A DNA stretch of 7,167 nt from Actinomycetota bacterium (GTDB lineage: Bacteria > Actinomycetota > Actinomycetes > Mycobacteriales > Mycobacteriaceae): assembly GCA_005787665.1 (NCBI GenBank), contig SYAB01000448.1, positions 1 through 7,167 on the forward strand, written 5' to 3'. Position numbers and translations under genes: made by a program. The notes under the pieces were generated by a model that was given only the letters and a program-made list of their open reading frames with translations, had not been told where the DNA came from and did not search any database. Below are positions 1 to 5,620 of this stretch, piece after piece; within the stretch, counting starts at the first letter, position 1; every line of letters begins with the position of its first letter.

Positions 1-13
1 ATGATCAGCGGTT

Positions 14-547
14 ATGCCTCCGCCAGAAAGTCGGGGCGATCACTTCGGTCTGGGTGACGCCGAGATAGCCGTCATCACCGACCCCGGCCGGCTGCAGGCG
101 GTCCACGACACCGGGTTGTCCGACCAGGGCAGCCCGGATCTGGACGCGGTGGCCAGGCTGGCAGCGACGGCCCTGGGTGTCCCCTATGCCGCAATCACCC
201 TGGTGGACCGCGACTCGCAGCTAATGGCCGGTCGACACCCCGGCGCCCCGGCCGGCGACCGCCGGCTGCCCCTGGAGGCCTCGCTGTGCAAGTTCGCGGT
301 GGCCACCGGCAAGCCGTTCATCGTCGACGACACCCGCCGTGATCCCCTCGTGGCCGGCACCCCGCTGGTGCGCTCCGGCGACGTACTGGCCTACGCGGGA
401 ATTCCGCTGGCCGATCACCGTCACCGCATCGTCGGGGCGATGGCGGCCTGGGATCGTCACGCACGGCAGTGGAGCGCCGGGCAGGTCCAGATCCTCACCG
501 ACTTCAGCGCGGTCGTGGCGGCCAAGATCTTCGGCCGCCGGCCCTGA
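14..547 (+). CDS. Stand-alone GAF-domain protein, probable small-molecule or redox sensor
   Basis: The 177-residue product is essentially one GAF domain. Residues 24-50 (DPGRL, HDTGLSDQG, then LDAVARLAA) match the lead-in helix common in GAF domains attached to histidine kinases and diguanylate cyclases. The core runs from about 52 to 172, with the strand AAITLVDRDSQL (59-70), a conserved-type cysteine in ASLCKFAV (C92), FIVDDTRRDPL (102-112) and AYAGIPL (126-132). There is no kinase, GGDEF, phosphatase or DNA-binding domain, so any output must go through a partner protein. GAF domains bind cyclic nucleotides, haem, small metabolites or partners; the ligand here cannot be told. An in-frame TGA at 2-4 means the gene starts inside the window. 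ATG 14 is the first candidate, but no ribosome binding site can be judged with so little upstream sequence. No signal peptide or membrane segment is seen. The domain is secure, the role is not. Confidence 0.85.
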   Translation: MPPPESRGDHFGLGDAEIAVITDPGRLQAVHDTGLSDQGSPDLDAVARLAATALGVPYAAITLVDRDSQLMAGRHPGAPAGDRRLPLEASLCKFAVATGKPFIVDDTRRDPLVAGTPLVRSGDVLAYAGIPLADHRHRIVGAMAAWDRHARQWSAGQVQILTDFSAVVAAKIFGRRP

Positions 548-559
548 GCATCGGCGCGA

Positions 560-581
560 GATCGCCGGCAGGCTGGCGATC
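560..581 (+). terminator. Candidate U-less terminator hairpin after the GAF gene
   Basis: Starting 12 bases past the GAF stop codon, GATCGCC (560-566) and GGCGATC (575-581) are exact reverse complements. A further G-T wobble (567/574) and a G-C pair (568/573) close a CAGG tetraloop, giving a stem of about 9 pairs. No T-run follows. Mycobacterial intrinsic terminators often lack the U-tract, so this is a reasonable terminator separating the GAF gene from the transferase gene, but it is inferred from structure alone. Confidence 0.5.
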
Positions 582-601
582 CGGCCTCCCATGCGGTTCA
601 A

Positions 602-636
602 TGCAACGCAACAGACGTTCAGTCGGTTGCGTTGCA
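602..636. repeat. Perfect 11-bp inverted repeat upstream of the sugar transferase; possible operator
   Basis: TGCAACGCAAC (602-612) and GTTGCGTTGCA (626-636) are perfect reverse complements separated by 13 bases. Each arm holds two copies of the pentamer GCAAC (or GTTGC), so the site has four half-sites arranged 2+2. It ends 20 bases before the transferase start codon. It could be an operator for a dimeric repressor, or a 5'-leader hairpin near the ribosome binding site. No T-run follows it, and a terminator candidate already lies just upstream. Confidence 0.6.
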
Positions 637-645
637 CCTGATGTT

Positions 646-656
646 GGGGGTGGAGG
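646..656 (+). promoter_or_regulatory. Purine-rich ribosome binding site deciding the TTG start of the sugar transferase
   Basis: The G-rich run GGGGGTGGAGG ends directly against TTG 657. The GGAGG part is too close for ideal spacing, but the GGGGG part sits about 6 bases from the TTG. An in-frame stop at 639-641 leaves TTG 657 as the first possible start; the only near alternative is TTG 678, about 21 bases from GGAGG and less likely. Confidence 0.5.
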
Positions 657-2114
657 TTGACGCTGGCACCAACCGGATTGGGCACGACGCGCGAGGACCG
701 CGAGTCGTGGGCGTCCCGGCTTCGCAGAGATCCGTGGAGTACCGGACTCACGGTCGGCATCGACATCCTGACGGCGTCGATCTCCAGTTCGCTCGGGTTG
801 TGGCTGGCGGTGCGCGACAGCCACTTCGTCGCCTCGCCCTGGATGGCGCTGACCTACATTCCGCTGGTCATCGCACTACTCGCGGCGTTGGGCACCTACC
901 GGCGCCGACTCGACCGCCGGTTCCTCAACGAAATCGGGCCGGTGGAGAGCGCGGCGGCGCTGGCGTCGATGATTCTGCTGGCCGCCCTGGTGATGGCCGG
1001 CGGGCCCGGCAACCCGGACCAGACGGTGATCCGGGTCTGGTTCTTCGCGGCGATCCTGATCCCGGCCGGCCGGCTGATCCGGGTCGGCATCCAGCGGGCC
1101 CTGCGGCGCAACCACATTCTTGTGGCACCCACCCTGGTGATCGGCAGTGGTCATGTCGCCGCGCAGGTCGTCGAGCGGCTTCGGGAAGCACCCCGGATCG
1201 GGCTCGACCCGATCGGGTATCTCGACGCCGATCCGCTGCTGTCCGATTTCGACGACCCGCCGCTGCCCGGCGTGCCCTATCTCGGCCAGCCCGACACCAT
1301 CGACGACGCGATCACGCGCACCGGTGCCGAATGCGCGGTCGTGGCGTTCTCCATCTTTCCCGACGAGGTGCTGGCCGAGGCGGTGAAGACGGCACAACTG
1401 CGCGGTCTGCGGGTGTGGGTCATCCCGCGGATGTTCGACGTCGTCGGCGAACGGATGCGGGTGGACCATATCGGCGGCCTGCCGGTCCTGTCCCTCGCCC
1501 ACGCCAACCCGCACGGCTGGGAGTTCACCGTCAAGCACATCCTGGACCGGGCCTGCTCGGCGTTCGGGCTGGCGCTGATCTCCCCGCTGTTCGTGATCCT
1601 GATGCTGTTGGTGAAGGTGAGTTCGCCGGGCCCGGTCTTTTTCCGACAGCCCCGGGTGGGACGCGACGGGAAGGTGTTCGACTGCCTGAAGTTCCGCACC
1701 ATGCGGGTGGCCCCCCAATCCGACGCCGAATTCGTCCCGCAGGCCGGGGCGGCGCCGGGTGGAGTCGAGGGGGTCGACCGCCGCACCTGGATCGGCAAGA
1801 TCATGCGGGCCACGTCGATGGATGAGTTGCCGCAGCTGCTCAACGTGCTGCGCGGCGAGATGAGCCTGGTGGGCCCCCGCCCCGAGCGTCCGGAATTCGT
1901 CGAGTTGTTCGACGAACAGATCCGGCGCTACGGCGAACGGCACCGGGTCAAGGCTGATGTCACCGGCTGGGCACAGGTCCATGGACTGCGCGGCCAGACC
2001 TCCATCGCCGACCGTGCCGAATATGACAACTACTACATCGAGAACTGGTCGCTGTCGCTGGACCTGAAAATCCTTGCACTGACGGTCGTCGCGCTCTTCC
2101 GCGGAGCCGAATAG
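657..2114 (+). CDS. Polyprenyl-phosphate sugar-1-phosphate transferase (WbaP/CpsE-type initiating enzyme)
   Basis: Enzymes of this family move a sugar-1-phosphate from a nucleotide sugar to a polyprenyl phosphate on the inner membrane face, the first step in building an exopolysaccharide or glycan unit. The 485-residue product has the full long-form layout: four hydrophobic segments at about 31-52, 62-80, 97-115 and 123-143; a CoA_binding_3/Rossmann-like domain opening with LVIGSG (160-165); and a C-terminal Bac_transf catalytic domain. That last domain starts with the proline-kinked membrane helix around SPLFVILMLLVKV (309-321), then SSPGPVFF, KFRTMR (345-350), the Asp-Glu pair in MDELPQL (D389, E390), SLVGPRPERPEF (403-414) and VTGWAQVHGLRG (435-446). 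By analogy with PglC, the Asp is the likely nucleophile in a ping-pong reaction. The sugar cannot be predicted. No glycosyltransferase, flippase or polymerase gene is nearby, so it works with enzymes encoded elsewhere. The start is a TTG. Confidence 0.93.
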   Translation: MTLAPTGLGTTREDRESWASRLRRDPWSTGLTVGIDILTASISSSLGLWLAVRDSHFVASPWMALTYIPLVIALLAALGTYRRRLDRRFLNEIGPVESAAALASMILLAALVMAGGPGNPDQTVIRVWFFAAILIPAGRLIRVGIQRALRRNHILVAPTLVIGSGHVAAQVVERLREAPRIGLDPIGYLDADPLLSDFDDPPLPGVPYLGQPDTIDDAITRTGAECAVVAFSIFPDEVLAEAVKTAQLRGLRVWVIPRMFDVVGERMRVDHIGGLPVLSLAHANPHGWEFTVKHILDRACSAFGLALISPLFVILMLLVKVSSPGPVFFRQPRVGRDGKVFDCLKFRTMRVAPQSDAEFVPQAGAAPGGVEGVDRRTWIGKIMRATSMDELPQLLNVLRGEMSLVGPRPERPEFVELFDEQIRRYGERHRVKADVTGWAQVHGLRGQTSIADRAEYDNYYIENWSLSLDLKILALTVVALFRGAE

Positions 2115-2130
2115 CCTCGGGGAGCCGAAT
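2103..2130. repeat. 10-bp direct repeat across the end of the sugar transferase gene
   Basis: GGAGCCGAAT occurs at 2103-2112 and again at 2121-2130, an 18-base period. The first copy covers the last codons and the first base of the stop codon; the second is just past it. It may be the trace of a short slippage duplication. No function is evident. Confidence 0.55.
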
Positions 2131-2166
2131 CGCCCAGGTCACGACACGATCGCGGTTCAGTGGCGA

Positions 2167-2194
2167 TTGAACTCACCGCTACTTTCGGTAGGGT
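2167..2194 (+). promoter_or_regulatory. Putative sigma-A-like promoter of the lipP-like esterase
   Basis: TTGAAC (2167-2172) and TAGGGT (2189-2194) are separated by 16 bases. TAGGGT fits the mycobacterial -10 pattern TANNNT, and TTGAAC resembles TTGACN. Transcription would begin near 2201, leaving a leader of about 60 bases before TTG 2262. This also argues against the longer open frame from GTG 2160, which would start upstream of the promoter. TACTTT at 2180-2185 is another possible -10. Confidence 0.45.
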
Positions 2195-2250
2195 GGCAGC
2201 CGTAAGTTCGGGGTCGGTTCCCACGTCCAGCCGGGCGGGATGCGCCGACC

Positions 2251-2257
2251 AGGAGGG
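2251..2257 (+). promoter_or_regulatory. Strong Shine-Dalgarno site AGGAGGG fixing the esterase start
   Basis: AGGAGGG is a near-perfect anti-16S match whose AGGAGG core lies 5 bases before TTG 2262 and 11 before the next in-frame candidate, GTG 2268. It is the clearest ribosome binding site in the window. It supports a start at 2262 and not at GTG 2160, which has no comparable site. Confidence 0.75.
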
Positions 2258-2261
2258 CCCG

Positions 2262-3440
2262 TTGAGCGTGATTCCCATTGGCGGCGATTGTGCCCCCGCC
2301 TTTGCGTCCGTCCGGGCGGCCTTCGAACGCAATTTCGCCGAGCGCGGCGAGGTCGGCGCGGCTGTCGCGGTCTGGGTGGACGGGGATCTGGTCGTCAACC
2401 TGGTGGGCGGCTTCTCCGACGCCCGCCGGCGGCGGCACTGGCGGACCGACACCCTGGCCAGTGTGTTCTCCGGCACCAAAGGATTGACCAGTACCTGCGT
2501 GCATCTGCTCGCCGATCGCGGCGAGATCGACCTCGGCGCACCCGTGGCGCACTACTGGCCGGAGTTCGGACAGGCCGGCAAACAGGACATCACCGTCGCC
2601 GACGTCCTGGGCCACCGCTCCGGGGTGATCGCCCCGCAGACCCGGATGCACTGGAGCGAGGTCGCCGACTGGGACCGGGTGTGCGAAAGATTCGCCGCCG
2701 CGACGCCGTGGTGGTCGCCGCGCACTGCGCAGGGCTATCACATGGTGAGCTTCGGCTTCATCCTCGGCGAAGTCGTCCGACGGGTCACCGACCGGTCGCT
2801 GGGCGAGTACCTGCGCACCGAGATCGCCGAACCGATGGGAATCGACGTTCACATCGGCCTGCCGAGAGCCGACCACGCCCGCTGCGCGGACATGATCAAC
2901 AAGCCGCACATCCGCGACGTACTCGCCGACGGAGGGGCGCCCGGCCACCCGCGTTCACTCGACGAGCACCCGATGGCCGGGCTGTCGGTCGCGATGGGGT
3001 TCGTCCCCGACGACGAACTCGGCTCCCACGACCTCACCGCCTGGCGGTCCGCCGAGTTCCCCGGCACCAACGGCCACGTCTCGGCCCTCGGGATGGCCAC
3101 CTTCTACAACGGGCTGGCGCAGGAGAAGCTGCTGTCCCGCGAGCATCTGGAGCGGGTCCGGGTGTCCCAGGGCGGGTTCGACCCCGATGTGGTGCTCGGG
3201 CCGCGGGTCGCCGACCACGGGTGGGGGTTGGGCTACATGCTCAACCAGCGCGGCGTGGCCGGACCCAACCCGCGCAGCTTCGGGCACGGCGGGTCCGGCG
3301 GCTCCTACGGATTCGCCGACCTCGAGCACCGGATCGGCTACGCCTACGTGATGAACCACTTCGACGCCACCAAGTGCAACGCCGACCCGCGCACCACCGC
3401 GCTCAGCGACGAGGTGTACCGGGTGCTCGGCGTTCGCTGA
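2262..3440 (+). CDS. lipP: LipP-like serine esterase, beta-lactamase (class C/EstB) fold
   Basis: This is a serine hydrolase of the beta-lactamase-related esterase family, expected to cleave short-chain esters. From TTG 2262 it has 392 residues, close to the roughly 394 I recall for M. tuberculosis LipP (Rv2463). Motif 1 is SGTK (S70 nucleophile, K73). A Tyr in GYHMVS (Y159) fits the catalytic base position. HGGSGG (342-347) sits where class C beta-lactamases have KTG, as is usual in the esterase branch. No signal peptide or transmembrane segment is visible, so it is probably cytoplasmic or loosely membrane-associated. It has its own promoter and ribosome binding site, and its position beside nei2/rpiB/reductase/pepN matches the Rv2463-Rv2467 order. 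The natural substrate is unknown; penicillin hydrolysis is unlikely but cannot be excluded from sequence. Confidence 0.88.
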   Translation: MSVIPIGGDCAPAFASVRAAFERNFAERGEVGAAVAVWVDGDLVVNLVGGFSDARRRRHWRTDTLASVFSGTKGLTSTCVHLLADRGEIDLGAPVAHYWPEFGQAGKQDITVADVLGHRSGVIAPQTRMHWSEVADWDRVCERFAAATPWWSPRTAQGYHMVSFGFILGEVVRRVTDRSLGEYLRTEIAEPMGIDVHIGLPRADHARCADMINKPHIRDVLADGGAPGHPRSLDEHPMAGLSVAMGFVPDDELGSHDLTAWRSAEFPGTNGHVSALGMATFYNGLAQEKLLSREHLERVRVSQGGFDPDVVLGPRVADHGWGLGYMLNQRGVAGPNPRSFGHGGSGGSYGFADLEHRIGYAYVMNHFDATKCNADPRTTALSDEVYRVLGVR

Positions 3441-3453
3441 GGCTCTCATCCGC

Positions 3454-3488
3454 CTGACGACGTCGTCATCCTCGGTACTGTGGACGCC
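3454..3488 (+). promoter_or_regulatory. Leaderless-type promoter with a perfect 14-bp palindrome over the -35 region
   Basis: TACTGT (3476-3481) fits the mycobacterial -10 pattern TANNNT and lies exactly 7 bases before ATG 3489, the geometry of a leaderless transcript whose first base is the A of the start codon. With a spacer of 16 the -35 falls at 3454-3459 (CTGACG). The perfect palindrome TGACGACGTCGTCA (3455-3468) covers this position, as an operator would. No Shine-Dalgarno site precedes the ATG, which agrees with leaderless translation. Confidence 0.55.
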
Positions 3489-4325
3489 ATGAACAGTGTC
3501 CTGGTGTTACTCATCCTGGCTGTGCTGGCCGCGGTCGCCCTGGCCATGTGGAGCTCCTCGCGCAACTCCGGCAATCGGGCGGCAGCGAGCCTGTCCGACG
3601 CCAAGGCCGACGCACGGCGGGTGATCGAACGCCTCGGCGGGCAGGTACTCAACCTGACCGGGACCGACGCGGCCTCCCAGCAGGCGCTGGCCGACGCCTC
3701 GGAGCGCTTCACCGCCGCGTCCTCGCAGATCGACCAGGCCACGACGGTCAAGCAGGCCGCACTGGCCAAGGAGAGCGCGCTGGAAGGGCTCTACTACGTG
3801 CGGGCGGCCCGCACCGCGATGGGTATGGACCCGGGACCGGAACTGGAGGCCATCGCGGGCCAGAAGTCGGCCGGCGTGGTCACCGAGGACCGTCGGGTCC
3901 AGTTCGAGGGACGCGAGATCGAGGCCTCCCCCGTGCCGTCCCGGCGCACCCCGAACTACTACCCGGGCGGCCGGGTCGCGGGCCGGCCGGTGCCGGCGGG
4001 CTGGTACTCCGAACCGTGGTGGAAGCCGGCACTGGTCGCCGGGGCCTGGGGTCTGGGGTCGGTGCTGCTGTTCGATGCGATGTTCTCCGGGATGAGCGGA
4101 GTCGGCTACGGCGCATCGGGGTTCGAGAGCGGCTACGGCTCGGGTTTCGACCAGGGCTTTGACGCCGGGTACGACCAGGGTCTGGACGCGGGCGGGGCCG
4201 ACGGCGGTGACTACGGCGGCGGTGACTACGGCGGCGGTGACTACGGCGGGGGTGACTTCGGCGGCGGCGGTTTCGGTGGCGGCGACTTCGGCGGGGGCGA
4301 CTTCGGCGGTTTCGGCGACTTCTGA
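3489..4325 (+). CDS. Membrane-anchored protein with coiled-coil-like segment and Gly/Asp/aromatic tail, function unknown
   Basis: I do not recognise a characterised family; similar mycobacterial proteins are, as I recall, labelled DUF1542-type or simply hypothetical. The 278-residue product starts with a hydrophobic helix (about 3-20), then a charged Ala-rich helical stretch (about 33-112) able to form a coiled coil. A Pro/Arg-rich linker (about 148-175) leads to a second hydrophobic segment WKPALVAGAWGLGSVLLFDAMF (178-199). The tail from 204 to the end is almost only Gly, Asp, Tyr and Phe, with GGGDY/GGGDF repeats. No cysteine and no catalytic motif are seen. If the first helix is a membrane anchor or signal, the body faces outside; two spanning segments would put both ends on one side. 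ATG 3489 is preferred over in-frame GTG 3480 because of the leaderless promoter. A distant relation to TPM-domain proteins with Gly-rich tails is possible, but the TPM domain itself is not evident. Confidence 0.8.
   Translation: MNSVLVLLILAVLAAVALAMWSSSRNSGNRAAASLSDAKADARRVIERLGGQVLNLTGTDAASQQALADASERFTAASSQIDQATTVKQAALAKESALEGLYYVRAARTAMGMDPGPELEAIAGQKSAGVVTEDRRVQFEGREIEASPVPSRRTPNYYPGGRVAGRPVPAGWYSEPWWKPALVAGAWGLGSVLLFDAMFSGMSGVGYGASGFESGYGSGFDQGFDAGYDQGLDAGGADGGDYGGGDYGGGDYGGGDFGGGGFGGGDFGGGDFGGFGDF
4203..4322 (+). repeat. Imperfect 15-bp tandem repeats encoding GGGD(Y/F)
   Basis: The unit GGCGGCGGTGACTAC recurs with small changes about seven times, encoding GGGDY units first and GGGDF units later (residues 239-278). 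One unit has GGGGF where Asp is lost. Copies differ mainly at wobble positions and at TAC/TTC. Such arrays can gain or lose units by slippage without breaking the frame, so length variation between strains is likely. Confidence 0.8.
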
Positions 4326-4329
4326 TCCC

Positions 4330-5121
4330 TCAGCGCTGACAGTCGGGACACCAGAACAGGTTTCGACCCTCCATCTCAGCGGTGCGGACGGCCGCACCGC
4401 ACAACCGGCATGGCTGCCCGGTCCGCCGATAGACATAGGTTCGCGGGCTCCTCGGCCGGTAGCCGGGCGCCCCGTGATCGTGCTCCGGTTCCACCACGAT
4501 GATCCGGCCGCGGCGAACACCGAGACGCATCAGTTCGACCAGGTCGGCCCAGGCCGCGGAGAACTCGGTCGGGTCGATGTCTCGGCCCGGCCGGTAGGGG
4601 TCGATGCCATGCCGAAAGAGCAACTCGCTGCGATAGACGTTGCCCACCCCGGCCAGCACTGACTGATCCATCAGCAGGGCGCCGAACGCCCGGCGGGACT
4701 TCGCGATCCGGTCCCAGGCCTGGGTCGGGTCGGCATCGCTGCGCAGCGGATCGGGTCCCAGCCGACTCAGAATGGCCGCCTGCTGGGCCTCGTCGATGAC
4801 CTCGCAGGCGGTCGGGCCGCGCAGATCGGTTCCATAGCCAGTTCCGATGATGCGCATGCGGACCTGGCCCCGCGGCTCGGGCATCGGGGTCGGCTTCTCG
4901 GTGAAGGATCCGTACAGGCCGAGATGGACATGCACGATCGGGCCGTCCCGATACTCGTGGAACAGATGCTTGCCCCAGGCGTTGGCCCGGCCGAAGACCA
5001 GTCCGTCGACCAGTGCGGCGTCGGTGAACCGGCCCTGCGGGCTCCAGACGCTGACCGGGGAACCGGCGAAGCGCCGCTGGTGCAGCCGCGCCAGACGGTG
5101 CAGGGTGTGACCCTCCGGCAC
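4330..5121 (-). CDS. nei2: Endonuclease VIII-family DNA glycosylase/AP lyase (Nei2)
   Basis: A bifunctional Fpg/Nei base-excision repair enzyme that removes oxidised bases, mainly pyrimidines, and nicks the abasic site. The start is a GTG at 5121-5119, fixed by chemistry: the N-terminal MPEGH puts Pro2 (Schiff-base nucleophile after Met removal) and Glu3 in place. Further landmarks in the 263 residues are the beta-hairpin lysine in GKHLF (K51), HVHLGLYG (64-71), LGPDPL (121-126), the H2TH region with MDQSVLAGVGNVYRSE (151-166), and a C-terminal zinc finger with C238, C241, C258 and C261 (spacing 2-16-2) containing the DNA-contacting Arg in GRNLFWC (R253). All key residues are intact. It is the last gene of the minus-strand operon, 9 bases after rpiB, with no strong ribosome binding site, so translational coupling is plausible. 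It corresponds to Rv2464c by order and length. It converges with the preceding plus-strand gene across 4 bases. Confidence 0.95.
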   Translation of the reverse strand: MPEGHTLHRLARLHQRRFAGSPVSVWSPQGRFTDAALVDGLVFGRANAWGKHLFHEYRDGPIVHVHLGLYGSFTEKPTPMPEPRGQVRMRIIGTGYGTDLRGPTACEVIDEAQQAAILSRLGPDPLRSDADPTQAWDRIAKSRRAFGALLMDQSVLAGVGNVYRSELLFRHGIDPYRPGRDIDPTEFSAAWADLVELMRLGVRRGRIIVVEPEHDHGAPGYRPRSPRTYVYRRTGQPCRLCGAAVRTAEMEGRNLFWCPDCQR

Positions 5122-5130
5122 CCGTGGTAC

Positions 5131-5610
5131 TCAGTCGGGCACGCCGGGCACCGGCGGCGGCACGTGGGTGCGCTCGTAGTCGGCGAGGATGTCGATACGG
5201 CGTTGATGGCGCGGCGCCTCCGACCAGGGGGTGGAGACGAACGCATCGACGATCGCCAACGCCTCCTCGAGGGTGTGCATCCGGCCGCCGATCCCCATCA
5301 CCTGTGCGTTGTTGTGCTGGCGGGCCAGTGCCGCGGTCTCGGTGCTCCACGCCAGCGCGCAGCGGACCCCGGGCACCTTGTTGGCCGCGATCTGCTCGCC
5401 GTTGCCCGAACCGCCGAGCACGATTCCCAAACTGCCCGGATCGGCGACCGTCTTCGCCGCCGCGGCGATGCAGAACGCCGGGTAGTCGTCCTCGGCGTCG
5501 TAGTGAAACGCACCGCAGTCGATCGGCTCATGGCCGGCCTTGGCCAGGTGCTCGATGATCGCCTGCTTGAGTTCGTAACCGGCGTGATCGCCGCCGAGGT
5601 AGACGCGCAT
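5131..5610 (-). CDS. rpiB: Ribose-5-phosphate isomerase B
   Basis: Interconverts ribose 5-phosphate and ribulose 5-phosphate in the non-oxidative pentose phosphate pathway, supplying ribose for nucleotides; cytosolic. The 159-residue product is full length (about 162 in M. tuberculosis Rv2465c). It opens with MRVYLGGDHAGYELK, giving D8 and H9 for substrate binding and ring opening. The active-site loop GGSGNGEQIAANK (66-78) carries S68 and the catalytic base E72, the Glu used by the actinobacterial type in place of the E. coli Cys. H99 in RQHNNAQ and GGRMH (108-112) help bind phosphate and substrate. ATG 5610 is chosen because the conserved N-terminus starts there; the longer open frame upstream is the reductase gene read in another frame. 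It lies 10 bases after the reductase stop and 9 before nei2. Confidence 0.96.
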   Translation of the reverse strand: MRVYLGGDHAGYELKQAIIEHLAKAGHEPIDCGAFHYDAEDDYPAFCIAAAAKTVADPGSLGIVLGGSGNGEQIAANKVPGVRCALAWSTETAALARQHNNAQVMGIGGRMHTLEEALAIVDAFVSTPWSEAPRHQRRIDILADYERTHVPPPVPGVPD

Positions 5611-5620
5611 GGCGGTCAGA

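Noticed and set aside
1..57. Short frame starting ATG at base 1
   Set aside because: It stops after 18 codons and overlaps the GAF gene; more likely chance or the fringe of an upstream sequence that cannot be seen.
876..1982. Minus-strand open frame of 368 residues inside the sugar transferase
   Set aside because: Arg/His/Asp/Gln-rich shadow of conserved transferase motifs; no start signal or domain.
2262..3440. True class C beta-lactamase (resistance gene)
   Set aside because: The third motif is HGGSGG and not KTG, no export signal is seen, and the gene sits at the conserved lipP position; an esterase is the better reading.
4203..4322. Repeat array considered as a CRISPR or non-coding satellite
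   Set aside because: The 15-bp units have no spacers and keep an open frame with codon-level variation, so they are protein-coding repeats.
3507..4520. Long minus-strand open frame (337 residues) antisense to the low-complexity membrane protein and running into nei2
   Set aside because: Its Ala/Val/Glu repeats are the reverse reading of the Gly-rich repeat DNA, it overlaps two well-supported genes, and it shows no domain. Long open antisense frames are normal in DNA this GC-rich.
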